Shown here piece after piece: positions 1 to 10,677 of a DNA stretch of 60,000 nucleotides (positions are counted from its first letter, which is position 1; each line of letters begins with the position of its first letter). The stretch is taken from NCBI RefSeq assembly GCF_910592395.1, contig NC_088325.1, forward strand, positions 250,001-310,000, read 5' to 3'. A program made the translations under genes and the position numbers. Source of the DNA: Lineus longissimus (taxonomy: Eukaryota; Nemertea; Pilidiophora; Heteronemertea; Lineidae). Under the pieces are notes generated by a model. It worked only from the letters and a program-made list of their open reading frames with translations, ran no database searches and was not told where the DNA came from.

Positions 1-57
1 CACACAATGTTTGCACGTTCTATAAAGGCGTATAAAAGGACAGGCATTTCAAGCAGC

Positions 58-262
58 CCAGTGGCCTCGAGGATAAGAGTGTTGACAAATAAAACGAGAG
101 GTCTCAAGTTCGAGTCCCGATGAGAGGACTTTTTTTTTCCTTCCAGAATTCTCTGCGAATGTCCGCATCGTCCCACGGCTTGCTGCTTTGTGAAATCAAG
201 CGCATCGAAGCATTGGAGGTCTATCATGTTTCAGGCCGTATTCAGAAGGGCCTTTCGGTCGT
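58..262 (+). mobile_element. tRNA-derived SINE, copy 1
   Basis: The head resembles a tRNA. A box-A-like TGGCCTCGAGGATAAG lies near 63 and a box-B GTTCGAGTCCC near 109, followed by a T9 run. About 105 bases after box B comes the 15-mer GTCTATCATGTTTCA. A second copy with the same order and spacing lies at 8145-8350, so this is a repeat family and not an isolated degenerate tRNA. The D- and T-arm regions are recognisable, but no acceptor stem closes, so it is not a functional tRNA gene. The extent of the 3' end is a guess. Confidence 0.55.
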
Positions 263-1425
263 TTTCCAATGTGCAACCAACTGTCGTGTATTCTGACTTG
301 ATGGCGTATAAGCCAAATGCAAAACAGTCCCCGAGTAATCCATGCTCTGAATCCGCCCCTGGTGTGCTGGGATGTGCAGAGAAAACGGCCTACTCCCCCC
401 CCCCTTTCGGGAATTTGGTACTGCGGTCAAACTGTTATGATTGCGCACGTTTTTATGAAAAGGGAAGGCATTTCCATCCCCATAGTCAATATCATTTTAT
501 ACAATTCAAAGTACAAAGTAACATACATAATTTGATAAGAACAATAATGATAGGATAAAAAACAAAAACAAAAATAAACTTTTCGGGATTATCCCAGTCT
601 CCCAGAAAAGTTCCTGGGGATTCAAAGAGCAACTACAAAGTACTCATTGAACTCGACCAGTCATGCTAGTCATCCCTTTAGCAGGAGAACTTAACAGTGA
701 CTTGGGTCGGGATTCGAACCATCGACCTCTCGATCACGAGGGAGACGCTCCACGACGCCCAATGTCAAATATCAAGAATGCAATACATTTATATTTACAA
801 TACAATACAATATAAAAGGGTCAAGATGAGAAGATGGCACATCACAACGCGGAGTGCAGGTGTAAATAATGCCTTCCCTTTGATAAGCCTACGTGAAGGG
901 GATGGATGTAGGCCCGGTCACACCAAGGTTCCCAGCGCCACATTTGGCACAAAGAGCAAATTATGATCATTTTCTAACTCAAAATCAGCCATCTGTTTAA
1001 ACTTAATCATGTTATAGGACTCTGATATTGATACAAATTATTCAAGTACGGCGGGAAAAAAGATGGAACTGCCATGTTTTCCCGTCCATTCTGGAGCCAA
1101 ACAATAGAATAACATGTTAAGGACACTCTCGATCCGCACATGCGAGGAGCCTGGTGTGAGAGAGGGTCGATTTAAAAATACACAAGGGACATTCCACGGT
1201 CTGAAATACAAAAGACGGACGTGCGATTTCAATGACGAGAACTGATGAAATGTCCCGAAAAGAAGAATGAAACTACTCACTTATTCTTGCCTTGACTCTT
1301 GTCCATGCCACGAGGTTCGTCAAAGTCCTCCTTTAAAATTCGTTATTCATCCCACAGGTTTGAATTCAGTTGACAAAAAACCCTGTCTGTTCTCTCTTCC
1401 GCAAGAGTAAGTTTTATACGCAAGT
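263..1425. other. Non-coding interval with a tRNA-like element
   Basis: No convincing gene. It holds a C-rich homopolymer near 398-405, an A-rich stretch at 555-580 and the minus-strand tRNA-like head described separately. Short open frames here have no homology signals, signal peptides or splice context. Confidence 0.5.
697..768 (-). mobile_element. tRNA-like (SINE-head-like) sequence
   Basis: On the minus strand the segment reads like a tRNA with a perfect box B (GGTTCGAATCCCG) and a weaker box A (TGGGCGTCGTGGAGCG). The anticodon arm does not form a clean 5-bp stem with a 7-nt loop. I read it as a degenerate tRNA or the head of a tRNA-derived SINE of a family different from the copies at 58 and 8145, since the downstream body (minus-strand reading into 690-560) does not resemble theirs. 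Confidence 0.4.
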
Positions 1426-1968
1426 TGAAAATAAGTTCTCCTTTGAAAGATGAACAGTTCGTCACGACATCTCCATTTCACAAGATTATCAGAATGTCTC
1501 CAGTCCACAAGAGTTAGAAACAAACGGTTCTCTACTGAAAATAAGTTCTCCTTTGAATGATGAACAGTTCGTCACGACATCTCCATTTCACAAGATTATC
1601 AGAATGTCTCCAGTCCACAAGAGTAACAAACAAAAGGTTCTCCACTGAAAATAAGTTCTCCTTTGAATGATGAACAGTTCGTCACGACATCTCCATTTCA
1701 CAAGATTATCAGAATGTTTCCAGTCCACAAGAGTTACAAACAAAAGGTTCTCCACTGAAAATAAGTTCTCCTTTGAAAGATGAACAGTTCGTCACGACAT
1801 CTCCATTTCACAAGATTATCAGAATGTCTCCAGTCCACAAGAGTAACAAACAAAAGGTTCTCCACTGAAAATAAGTTCTCCTTTGAAAGATGAATAGCTC
1901 GTCACGACATCTCCATTTTACAAGATTATCAGAATGTTTCCAGTCCACAAGAGTTACAAACAAAACTC
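1426..1968. repeat. Tandem repeat, 110-bp unit, about 5 copies
   Basis: Units start at 1426, 1536, 1646, 1756 and 1866, each beginning TGAAAATAAGTTCTCCTTTG. The period is exactly 110 bp and copies differ by only a few substitutions (for example AAGATGAAC versus AATGATGAAC, GAGTTACAAAC versus GAGTAACAAAC). Odd and even units share variants, hinting at a dimeric mode of amplification. Confidence 0.95.
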
Positions 1969-4743
1969 ACAGTAACATATACTAATCTTCAGACATTTAT
2001 TCACACGTGTCTCAAATACAACGAAGCATAAACCAATCAATAACTGACCCCGACCAATCCCATTCAGCCGCGGAACCAATAATGAGTAAAATAACTTCTC
2101 CCGTCCCGGCTCGCGTTCGTACTATTACGCAACTATTACGCAACTTTATGTCCCCATCGAACTTTGCATGCACTGATCATATTTGGGGCGCAAGGGAGTA
2201 TTCATCTTTGCACTCAAGACGAGACAGAGGGATTAGGGTACAAAGTAAACATTTCCCAAGATAAATTGCTTTTTTTCAAATCAAGATTTCACTCCATTTC
2301 TGAAGAAAGAACCCGGCAGATGAGTGGAGCTGCATTATTTAGATATTTTGCACTCGGAGTCAAAGATAATAACACCGTCAAAGGTGAAAATAGAAATGAC
2401 ACTTACCGAAGATGCTATTTGTCACCAGAAAGACAAACCTACACTGAGAAGAATGACAACGACCCATACATCAATGGACACTTGTCTAACACTAACATAT
2501 ACGCGCGCGCGCCTATAGCACGGAGAAAACCCGTAAGTTTTCGGCGCGAGATGACTTTGCTCGAATTTTGTACACGTGTGGCTGCGTATGCATTGGGCGG
2601 GTTTTCCCCGGATTTTTGCTAACGTAGCTCTCGGGTATACTTACCGCTGTTGCAGACGACACCAGTCAAGGTCATTCATCCTAGGCTTGAGGGTCAAGAT
2701 GGTCTACTGCGTCCACAGTGATGTAGCGATTGAGAGGCTTTATAATAGAAGAACTCAGTTTAAATCCAGTGAAAAGTCCTTGGTGGTAAAGAAGAGAATG
2801 TTAGTTTTATTTGGCTCAGAATTGGTCGCCGGTATTTCCTAAGTAATTACTATGGACAATTCCCCAATACCGGGCGTACTGTAGTCTTCTGGCAAACCCA
2901 CTGGAACTATTCTTTTCTCCAGATTTACGATGTGAGGCACACTGACAGCTTATTATGAAACAACTATGTGTTTGCCAATCATCGAAGAACCGTTAGGTTG
3001 ACAACCAGTAGCAGAAAAATATATCGCACAGCCACGTAGCCTAGTACCATTAGGTCCCACAGGGGGCGCTGAATCGGCCACAGTCGGTAATATGATGCAT
3101 GATTAGGACCAGAAGCCAGGACGTGGTCTATAGTGAAAGTACAACTCTTCTTCCTGGGCATATTTCAACAACAAACCAAGAAGACATCATAAGCATCTTT
3201 CCTCAGGAAATGGCAATGACAACATCCGGGACATTTCATGTCAAATATTGATTTACTGCGCATCTACAATATGCCACATGAAGTGTCAGTTTATGACCTT
3301 AGTTTTGGCCACAGGCCACAGGTGACAGTCATTTGTCATGAATTAGTGAAAATCACCGGTATAGAAAAAAACAGCTTCGGCCAGTTCCTTCGGTCTTCGC
3401 GAGTTCGAGGTAGGCCAGTTATCATATGTCAGCAGACGGGTTTCCACGGTTGGATCTCTGCACTCAGATATACCGGTTAATCTGTTGAGATACGCCCAAA
3501 CAACATACCCATCGTTTCATCGCTGTATATCTTTTGCTATGTGAACCATTTCACCCGTTTTAATGGTTGGAAAGGGGTGTGTCTTGTACCTTGCACATAC
3601 TGGGTGTTCTCAAGCATCAAAACTGCAGAGAGAATCAAATCATTCCGAAAACTGCTCTTGATACACCCTGCACGTCTGGGCCACACTGATTCAGGCCAGT
3701 ACTTTCGTTCGCACAACAAGCTTTCAGGCGATTTCCAACAATCCAAGGATGTTGTTTGGATCCGTTGATGCCGGACATCACGAGGACTATGGAGATACCA
3801 GCCGCGCTGAGTTTGGGTGCGCAGTCCGACCACTGATTGTGACCGAGAAAATGCATAACGCACGACCACTGACCAATCAGGATTACACGTAATTGGAATG
3901 AGGAACATGACATCATTTTTTTCGATCAATTTCGATTTTAATGAGTCGAGCTTGCGGCATTACCTTCTTCAGGACTGACCAATCTAGTAGATAAGCATCT
4001 TTAGCCCATCTAACCTCGTTTTGCCATTGACATGGTTCTCGTTCAGGCCTACATACGTCGAGAGAGATGACTTGATAATTCATGAAACCTATCAGCAAAG
4101 ACAACTGGCGAATATCAAGTTTTATGAGAGAGAAAGTGCAACCAGCAATGCCATGCAGTTAGACCAAGATAATTCAATGTCAGTATCATTTTCTCGGGGC
4201 TGGACCACCCCAGGTTCGATAGGATTCCATCATGTTCTAATGATAATGGGTGGATCATATTAATTCATGTCATTATCTTCATTCCATCCCTAAGTCTCCG
4301 AGTAGGAAATACAATTCAAGTGTTCTAAGGAAGGTCACCTGATAGGTCCATGTGAACCGCATCTTGGAGAATGCTGACGGTCCAAAAACCGTTTTCTCAA
4401 ACCCGTTTATGGCGGAGGCTGTGGGAACAAAAACATTGAAATATCAACTACATGGAAAAAGGCAAACTACAAACGTGTTTCAATATCTATCATTTATTGA
4501 CATGAAATGCACGTAGGACGGCGTTGTTACACTTAGCATCAACCTTCTGCGTAACATGTTGCATAATACACCAATACTAGCACATATTTCAACACACCAG
4601 CATACCTGCTGATAACACTAACATGTAACATTGTTCAGAGTTGTTCTTGCTGTATACAAATATGAATTATTTTCATTTAGTTCCCAGAGCTCTCAATAGG
4701 GTAATAGCTGTGTGTAAATGGCCGTCTTTTTGACCGCCTCTCA
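1969..4743. other. Non-coding interval, no supported gene
   Basis: Open frames of up to 152 codons (2164-2622, plus) and 130 codons (3537-3929, minus) occur, but they overlap on both strands and show no domain, signal peptide or splice pattern that I recognise. A direct repeat of ACTATTACGCA lies near 2128-2150. A CTCF-like AGGGGGCGCT core lies at 3061-3070. Confidence 0.45.
3053..3071 (+). promoter_or_regulatory. CTCF-like motif
   Basis: CCCACAGGGGGCGCTG resembles the bilaterian CTCF core, matching the 14-bp core at about 12 positions, including the whole AGGGGGCGC half. This is a motif match only; binding is not shown. Confidence 0.25.
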
Positions 4744-5850
4744 CCCATGGCAACCCCGCTTGCGGCCATAGCAACCCCGAGTGACTGAGGCCATAGCAAA
4801 CCGCGTGATAGCAACCCCGCGTGCGGCCATAGCAACCCCGAGTGACTGAGGCCATAACAAACCGCGTGATAGCAACCCCGCGTGCGGCCATAGCAACCCC
4901 GAGTGACTGAGGCCATAGCAAACCGCGTGATAGCAACCCCGCGTGCGGCCATAGCAACCCCGCGTGACTGTGGCCATAGCAAACCGCGTGATAGCAACCC
5001 CGCCTGCGGCCATAGCAACCCCGCGTGACTGAGGCCATAGCAAACCGCGTGATAGCAACCCCGCGTGCGGCCATAGCAACCCCGCGTGCGGCCATAGCAA
5101 CCCCGCGTGACTGAGGCCATAACAAACCGCGTGATAGCAACCCCGCGTGCGGCCATAGCAACCGCGCGTGACTGAGGCCATAGCAAACCGCGTGATAGCA
5201 ACCCCGCCTGCGGCCATAGCAACCCCGCGTGACTGAGGCCATAACAAACCGCGTGATAGCAACCCCGCCTGCGGCCATAGCAACCCCGCGTGACTGAGGC
5301 CATGACAAACCGCGTGATAGCAACCCCGCGTGCGGCCATAGCAACCCCGCGTGACTGAGGCCATGACAAACCGCGTGATAGCAACCCCGCGTGCGGCCAT
5401 AGCAACCCCGCGTGACTGAGGCCATAGCAAACCGCGTGATAGCAACCCCGCCTGCGGCCATAGCAACCCCGCGTGACTGAGGCCATGACAAACCGCGTGA
5501 TAGCAACCCCGCGTGCGGCCATAGCAACCCCGCGTGACTGAGGCCATAGCAAACCGCGTGATAGCAACCCCGCCTGCGGCCATAGCAACCCCGCGTGACT
5601 GAGGCCATAACAAACCGCGTGATAGCAACCCCGCCTGCGGCCATAGCAACCCCGCGTGCGGCCATAGCAACCCCGCGTACGGCCATAGCAAACCAGGTGG
5701 GGGCAATCCGTTTCCCACCTGCCATCCCCGACTGTCATCTATGGCATCCCGTGAGTGGCCATCGCTACAAGCATGCGATCATAGCAACCCACATAGCATA
5801 CACCAATCTCTCATGCGACCATAGCAACCAGCCTATCACCCTTAGCAACT
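4744..5850. repeat. Tandem repeat, 61-bp unit, about 16 copies plus degenerate tail
   Basis: The unit contains GACTGAGGCCATAGCAAACC and GCGTGATAGCAACCCC, followed by a GCGGCCATAGCAACCCCGCG block; an occasional unit carries an extra copy of the block. The regular part runs to about 5700 and decays to 5850, where only the CATAGCAACC core persists. The unit has no stop codon in any minus-strand frame and 61 is not a multiple of 3, so all three minus frames stay open for about 330-350 codons. These are repeat artefacts. The recurring CCATAGCAAC core equals the right half of an RFX X-box. Confidence 0.95.
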
Positions 5851-8140
5851 CTCAGCTGATGATACTCAATTACCTGGTGGTGCTGTAATTTCGCCCAAAA
5901 CCGCGGAAGCCGCCTCGGTATTCGCCTACATATTTGCTCCGTCCTCGCGGTCTTGGGGGAGACTACTAATACCTCCAGTGAGCTACCAATTCCCTAATCA
6001 AAATGAAGTGTAACAATATTGAATATCACCAGTCCTTTAACATACAAATACAATGCTTCATATATAAAAACTATCAAGAGCACTTAAAGCAAGGCTTGGC
6101 TGTTTTACAGCAGTCTCTGATGCATTTTACATGCGAACAACTCGCTATTCTTACGGCGGTCATTTTCACTTTTGAGCCTTACTCCTACCCCAAACCTAAG
6201 CTTGACCTTGACCCATACTCCTAACACTAACCCTAACCCTTTCTTAACACTAATCTTTGTCCCCTAATCCCCAGTTTAATCCCTAAAATCGCTGAAATTC
6301 TATTGTTACGGTTCCGTAAGAATAGCTACTTTGTAAAGCTAAAACGACCCGCCTGTTGGTGGCTTACAAAACGATAGGACATACAAAATGTATCCGGCTG
6401 TCCATCATACTATGTGCATGTAGTAGAAAGTTATGGGCCCAATTTCCTAGATATTATTACTATTTACTAGGATTTTCCCTTAATAGTGGTGAAACAAACG
6501 CCGTTCCTAACTTCAACCATAAAAGTTCCAAACATTTATTTCCTACGTGCAGAATTCACATTTGTTTTAGAAACATCGCAATAAATAAAACAATTAATAC
6601 ATGCATCTTGTTTATTATAACCGTTATGTTACCTCGGATACATGTATTTACAATCCATTATAGAAAATGTTATGTAATATTCATATACCACTCTCTTTCC
6701 TCCATTGTCTGGTCACTCGAGAGAAGAGGCAGGCATCTCCCACCACGGACCAGGTGACCCGAATGACAGCTACCACTTTTATTTGCATTTTCGTATTGTG
6801 TGGACTGGGATTCGGTAGTGATCCGCGTACTTCTATTGTAGCAACTCTCCCCTCTAACGGAGACCTATATCCAAGTACCTTCTCCTCAACATGGTAGCCT
6901 CGCAGACATCTTGGTAATGGTTCTGTAGCCATGTGGAGCTTTGTTGAAGCAGTGAAAGTGTGGCAATTACCCTACCGAAAAACGTACACCCTTTGAACAC
7001 AAAAAGGTTAAGGTGAAAATGACGATCTAACCTGTGGTAATAGGCCGCTATGTTGATGGAATTGATCAGTTTAACTAGCACTTCCTCGTTTGAAATGAAC
7101 AACTTTTTCAGTCCAATCAATTGAGACTTGTAGTTATTGACTGACCAAATAATTCATATCTGGGAGGTACCTGAATTTTCTCTGGAGTGACCAGACAATG
7201 TAGAAACTAGAGTAGTATAATCGTAATAACTTCAAGCATAAATTTATAACTATACAAAAGCAATGTTAACATCGTTTCAGTTTTTACCCGAAGTCATCTT
7301 TGAATAGAAACATCAAGGTCATTGTCATCAAGGTCACGGTCAAAGACTTCATGAATACGGTGTGTGGTGGTTTCCGTGATATTCCAGTGGATATAACATC
7401 CCAACTACCACAGAAACCCAAACAAACTCGGTTTTCGTGTTTCATTTTAATGAGGCATGTGGCAAATTTCATTCCATTCTTATATTCCCCGACTTCGTTA
7501 TTGTTCGTGAGTTTTTTACATATACGTGTACGTATATACATGCCTGGCCCCTGTAGTACAGCTCTACACCTGAGGCAACTTGCTCACGATAAGACCAAGT
7601 GACCATGACCAAACTGAAAGCTGACATGCACACATAAAACCCTAACGGCCTAGTGAGAAAACACTAACGCCCGTCCGCCATGTTTTGAACCGCCGTTCAG
7701 CCATGTTTCAATCGCTCTCAGATATGATAGACTACCAAGAGGCCGCAGTGGCGCTACCGTCTCCACCAACAGAGCACTGGATGTGGCCCAGTACGAGCAT
7801 CAGTACTATAAGTGGCCATTGCGACCATTGTTTGAAATCGAATGCCACCTCATCAGACAGTTCTTCAATACACGGATGGTTTTAATACTAGCAAAGCGGG
7901 AAATTGTTTTGCATCTTTAAAACTCGAAAAATAGCTGCGTGCTCTTATAATCATCACAGGGTGTCATGTTCATCTCCTGATTATGTATCTTATGAATTCA
8001 CTTTGCCAATATTGTAAAAGGGTACAATTTTAAAGGTCACTTTAAAACTGAGAATGGTACAGATGGCACAAAAGACGCCATTCTGTCAAGCTTGTACGTG
8101 AAATACAAAAAACTGAAAAATATGTTCATCTACAACAGCG
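5851..8140. other. Non-coding interval, no supported gene
   Basis: AT-rich intergenic sequence with scattered short open frames, none convincing. It includes a short telomere-like patch (CTAACCCTAACCCT) near 6228-6240. Confidence 0.45.
6178..6260. repeat. Short interstitial telomere-like CCCTAA patch
   Basis: Degenerate CCCTAA/CCCCAAA units end in CTAACACTAACCCTAACCCT. Only two perfect hexamers are present, so this is either a tiny interstitial TTAGGG-type tract or chance low complexity. Confidence 0.35.
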
Positions 8141-8144
8141 TCTT

Positions 8145-8350
8145 CATGGCATAGTCGGTAAGACGGTAAGGATCAAGTGGCGAGGGTTCCGTATTCGAAC
8201 CCGTTCGAGGAACATTTTTCATTTTTGCTATACAGGAGAGCGTCTCTGTGACCTGTCTCGTCAATGAACTCATTGTTTGTACAGTCAAGTGAGACCAGTC
8301 ACTGGGTGTCTATCATGTTTCAAGTGCAGTTGGTCGTTTGGTGGTCGGGT
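8145..8350 (+). mobile_element. tRNA-derived SINE, copy 2
   Basis: Box A matches fully (TGGCATAGTCGGTAAG) near 8148. A box-B-like GTATTCGAACCCGTTCGAGG lies near 8192, then a T-rich spacer, and the shared 15-mer GTCTATCATGTTTCA at about 8309, followed by TTGGTCGTTT (TCGGTCGTTT in copy 1). Spacing from box B to the 15-mer equals that of copy 1 (about 105 bp). Overall divergence is high, so both are old insertions of one family. The element lies just downstream of the IgSF gene's stop codon. Confidence 0.55.
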
Positions 8351-8474
8351 GTTCGTGTTTTCTAACTTGGCCGTTAGGGTTTTTATTCATGCATGTCACC
8401 TTTAATAACCAAGACCTGATTAAAGGAGAACATATGAACCAAACGCAAAGATACAGATATCATTTTTGAAGGCA

Positions 8475-8645
8475 TCATTCCGGATGAGTTAACGGGCTCA
8501 TTTCATACTTTTCCGACTCCTCGTCTGGTGATGGTGGGTTTTTTTCGAAGACAGGTTCTGGATAAGGCTTCCTGATTATATCTACCATGTTCTTATTGTT
8601 GGCGACTTTATGATCGGACTTAAAGGTTTCGAAGGTGCTGGATCC
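8475..8645 (-). CDS. IgSF receptor, last coding exon (cytoplasmic tail)
   Basis: Terminal exon encoding 56 residues and a TGA stop. On the minus strand a strong acceptor (pyrimidine-rich TTCTCTCCTCTCTCTTCAAG) precedes GGATCC, giving phase 0, which matches the phase-0 donor of the transmembrane exon at 14447-14580. The peptide is hydrophilic: it starts GSSTFETFKSDHK, has a KPYPEPVFEKNPPSP stretch and ends near EKYEMSPLTHPE. YEMSPL has the form of a Tyr-based phosphorylation or sorting motif, and PEP and PPSP are proline-rich. This composition suits the intracellular tail of a single-pass receptor. The large intron it closes (14446-8646, 5.8 kb) contains the GPCR on the other strand. Linkage to the receptor is inferred from strand, order, phase and composition. 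Confidence 0.65.
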   Translation of the reverse strand, partial: GSSTFETFKSDHKVANNKNMVDIIRKPYPEPVFEKNPPSPDEESEKYEMSPLTHPE

Positions 8646-8899
8646 CTTGAAGAGAGAGGAGAGAACATTACTTGAGAAACCATGCAGTGAAAACGAAGTC
8701 TTGAACAGAATTATGAATGCCAGCATGCAGTGTGAAGAGCATGGTAGGTGTGATATGTTCACTGAAATGCTACAGCTGAATCGTTAAGACTCGCTGGATT
8801 GTTCCAGAATCCCTGTTTGTTAATCTGGTCCAGGAAAACTGTTTTTCAGTATGTGTCATATACTCTATGCTTAGTCAGGTTAACATTTCAAAACGTTTT

Positions 8900-8955
8900 T
8901 TTGAACTACCAACTATGGTTTGAACTACCAACTATGGTTTGAACTACCAACTATG
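8900..8955. repeat. Tandem repeat, 19-bp unit, 3 copies
   Basis: TTTGAACTACCAACTATGG occurs at 8900, 8919 and 8938; the third copy ends at 8955. Copies are identical where complete. Confidence 0.9.
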
Positions 8956-9310
8956 ATACATGTAAGTCATCCATGATGCGACAAACAAGTCAAAGCCTCA
9001 CGTGACAAGGCCGCTTGGCTAACGCCAGCAGTGTATGACTGCTGATATCGGCAAGGACACGTTTGAGCTAAAATTATAATTCTTATTATACCTTCATGGA
9101 TACAAAACGAGTATGTTAACGTATGGAAGAGTTTAATTTAGCATGTTTGAGGAGGACGTGTTATTTCTGTCTATGGGCATGATTGATAACAACTTGAAAC
9201 GCAATGAGAAGCAATACAGTCATGCAGATCGGCCATTTTTGAGACGGAATTATTTTGTTCATTGCCTACGCTTTTGCTGACAGACATGACTGTCTCCAGC
9301 TGGTAGTCTT

Positions 9311-10271
9311 CGTTTGAGAACGGAAGCAGGATCTGTTCAACACTGCATGAAGGCAACCAGCGGTCAGTTCGCCGGTTGAGAACGGAAGCAAGATCTGTTC
9401 AACACTGCATGAAGGCAACCAGCGGTCAGTTCGCCGGTTGAGAACGGAAGCAAGATCTGTTCAACACTGCATGAAGGCAACCAGCGGTCAGTTCGCCGGT
9501 TGAGAACGGAAGCAGGATCTGTTCAACACTGCATGAAGGCAACCAGCGGTCAGTTCGCCGGTTGAGAACGGAAGCAAGATCTGTTCAACACTGCATGAAG
9601 GCAACCAGCGGTCAGTTCGCCGGTTGAGAACGGAAGCAAGATCTGTTCAACACTGCATGAAGGCAACCAGCGGTCAGTTCGCCGGTTGAGAACGGAAGCA
9701 GGATCTGATCAACACTGCATGAAGGCAACCAGCGGTCAGTTCGCCGGTTGAGAACGGAAGCAGGATCTGATCAACACTGCATGAAGGCAACCAGCGGTCA
9801 GTTCGCCGGTTGAGAACGGAAGCAGGATCTGATCAACACTGCATGAAGGCAACCAGCGGTCAGTTCGCCGGTTGAGAACGGAAGCAGGATCTGTTCAACA
9901 CTGCATGAAGGCAACCAGCGGTCAGTTCGCCGGTTGAGAACGGAAGCAGGATCTGTTCAACACTGCATGAAGGCAACCAGCGGTCAATTCGCCGGATCTG
10001 TTCAACACTGCATGAAGGCAACCAGCGGTCAGTTCGCCGGTTGAAACCGAAGCAGGATCTGTTCAACACTGCATGAAGGCAACCAGCGGTCAGTTCGCCG
10101 GTTGAGAACGGAAGCAGGATCTGTTCAACACTGCATGAAGGCAACCAGCGGTCAGTTCGCCGGTTGAGAACGGAAGCAGGATCTGTTCAACACTGCATGA
10201 AGGCAACCAGCGGTCAATTCGCCGGATCTGTTCAACACTGCATGAAGGCAACCAGCGGTCAGTTCGCCGGC
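9311..10271. repeat. Tandem repeat, 62-bp unit, about 15 copies, with two composite short units
   Basis: The unit contains CGGTTGAGAACGGAAGCAGG and ATCTGTTCAACACTGCATGA, followed by AGGCAACCAGCGGTCAGTTC. Copies are nearly identical; variants are AAGATCTG/AGGATCTG and CTGTTC/CTGATC. Two units, near 9986 and 10218, lack the TTGAGAACGGAAGCA part and share the diagnostic GTCAATTCGCCGGATC junction. They are about 232 bp apart, which indicates block duplication. The array lies in the last intron of the IgSF gene, upstream of the GPCR. Minus-strand frames across it are artefacts. Confidence 0.95.
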
Positions 10272-10677
10272 TGACAGAGGAACGCATTTTATGGCCGGTA
10301 GATGTAAATGTTAACAAAGATTCAGGGGATGTACTGTGCCTTTAAATGATCGTGGTGTAACCTACGGTTTGTCGCGGCTTAAGGCAGCAACTCAACCGAC
10401 GGTTCTCCAGTTACATTTCGAGGGCATTCTTCGCCCGTGCTTACAAAGGTCATCAAAGAGCATTTGGCAGAGGTTTTAGGTAGAGATCTTAAGCCCTCTG
10501 TCTGAACAATGACTTTGGTTTCATAATCGGCACGAAGGATCGATGTGGTAATCCCCACCTCCCCATTGTGAGCAGGACCAATTGCGGCCATAATGTGTTG
10601 TCCTGTGGCCCACGGACATTACTTGTAATAGGACCGTGTGTGGACAAATCCACCTGGTCCGTCGCGTGTGTATTACA

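Noticed and set aside
2164-2622. 152-codon plus-strand frame
   Set aside because: No recognisable domain, signal peptide or helix pattern; overlaps other open frames; likely chance.
3537-3929. 130-codon minus-strand frame and its overlapping 93-codon neighbour
   Set aside because: Both frames and the opposite strand are open together, with no features to favour one.
4673-5738. Three overlapping minus-strand frames of 325-353 codons
   Set aside because: They are the same 61-bp repeat read in three frames; the period is not a multiple of 3 and the unit lacks stops.
6178-6260. Chromosome-end telomere
   Set aside because: Only two perfect CCCTAA hexamers; sequence continues as normal DNA on both sides.
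9860-10317. Repeated Cys-containing minus-strand frames
   Set aside because: Produced by the 62-bp minisatellite; the frame is broken wherever the composite units occur.
10636-10677. Longer GPCR N-terminus starting at 10636
   Set aside because: The codon at 10636 is GTG, not ATG; the first ATG in frame is 10678 with a good initiation context.
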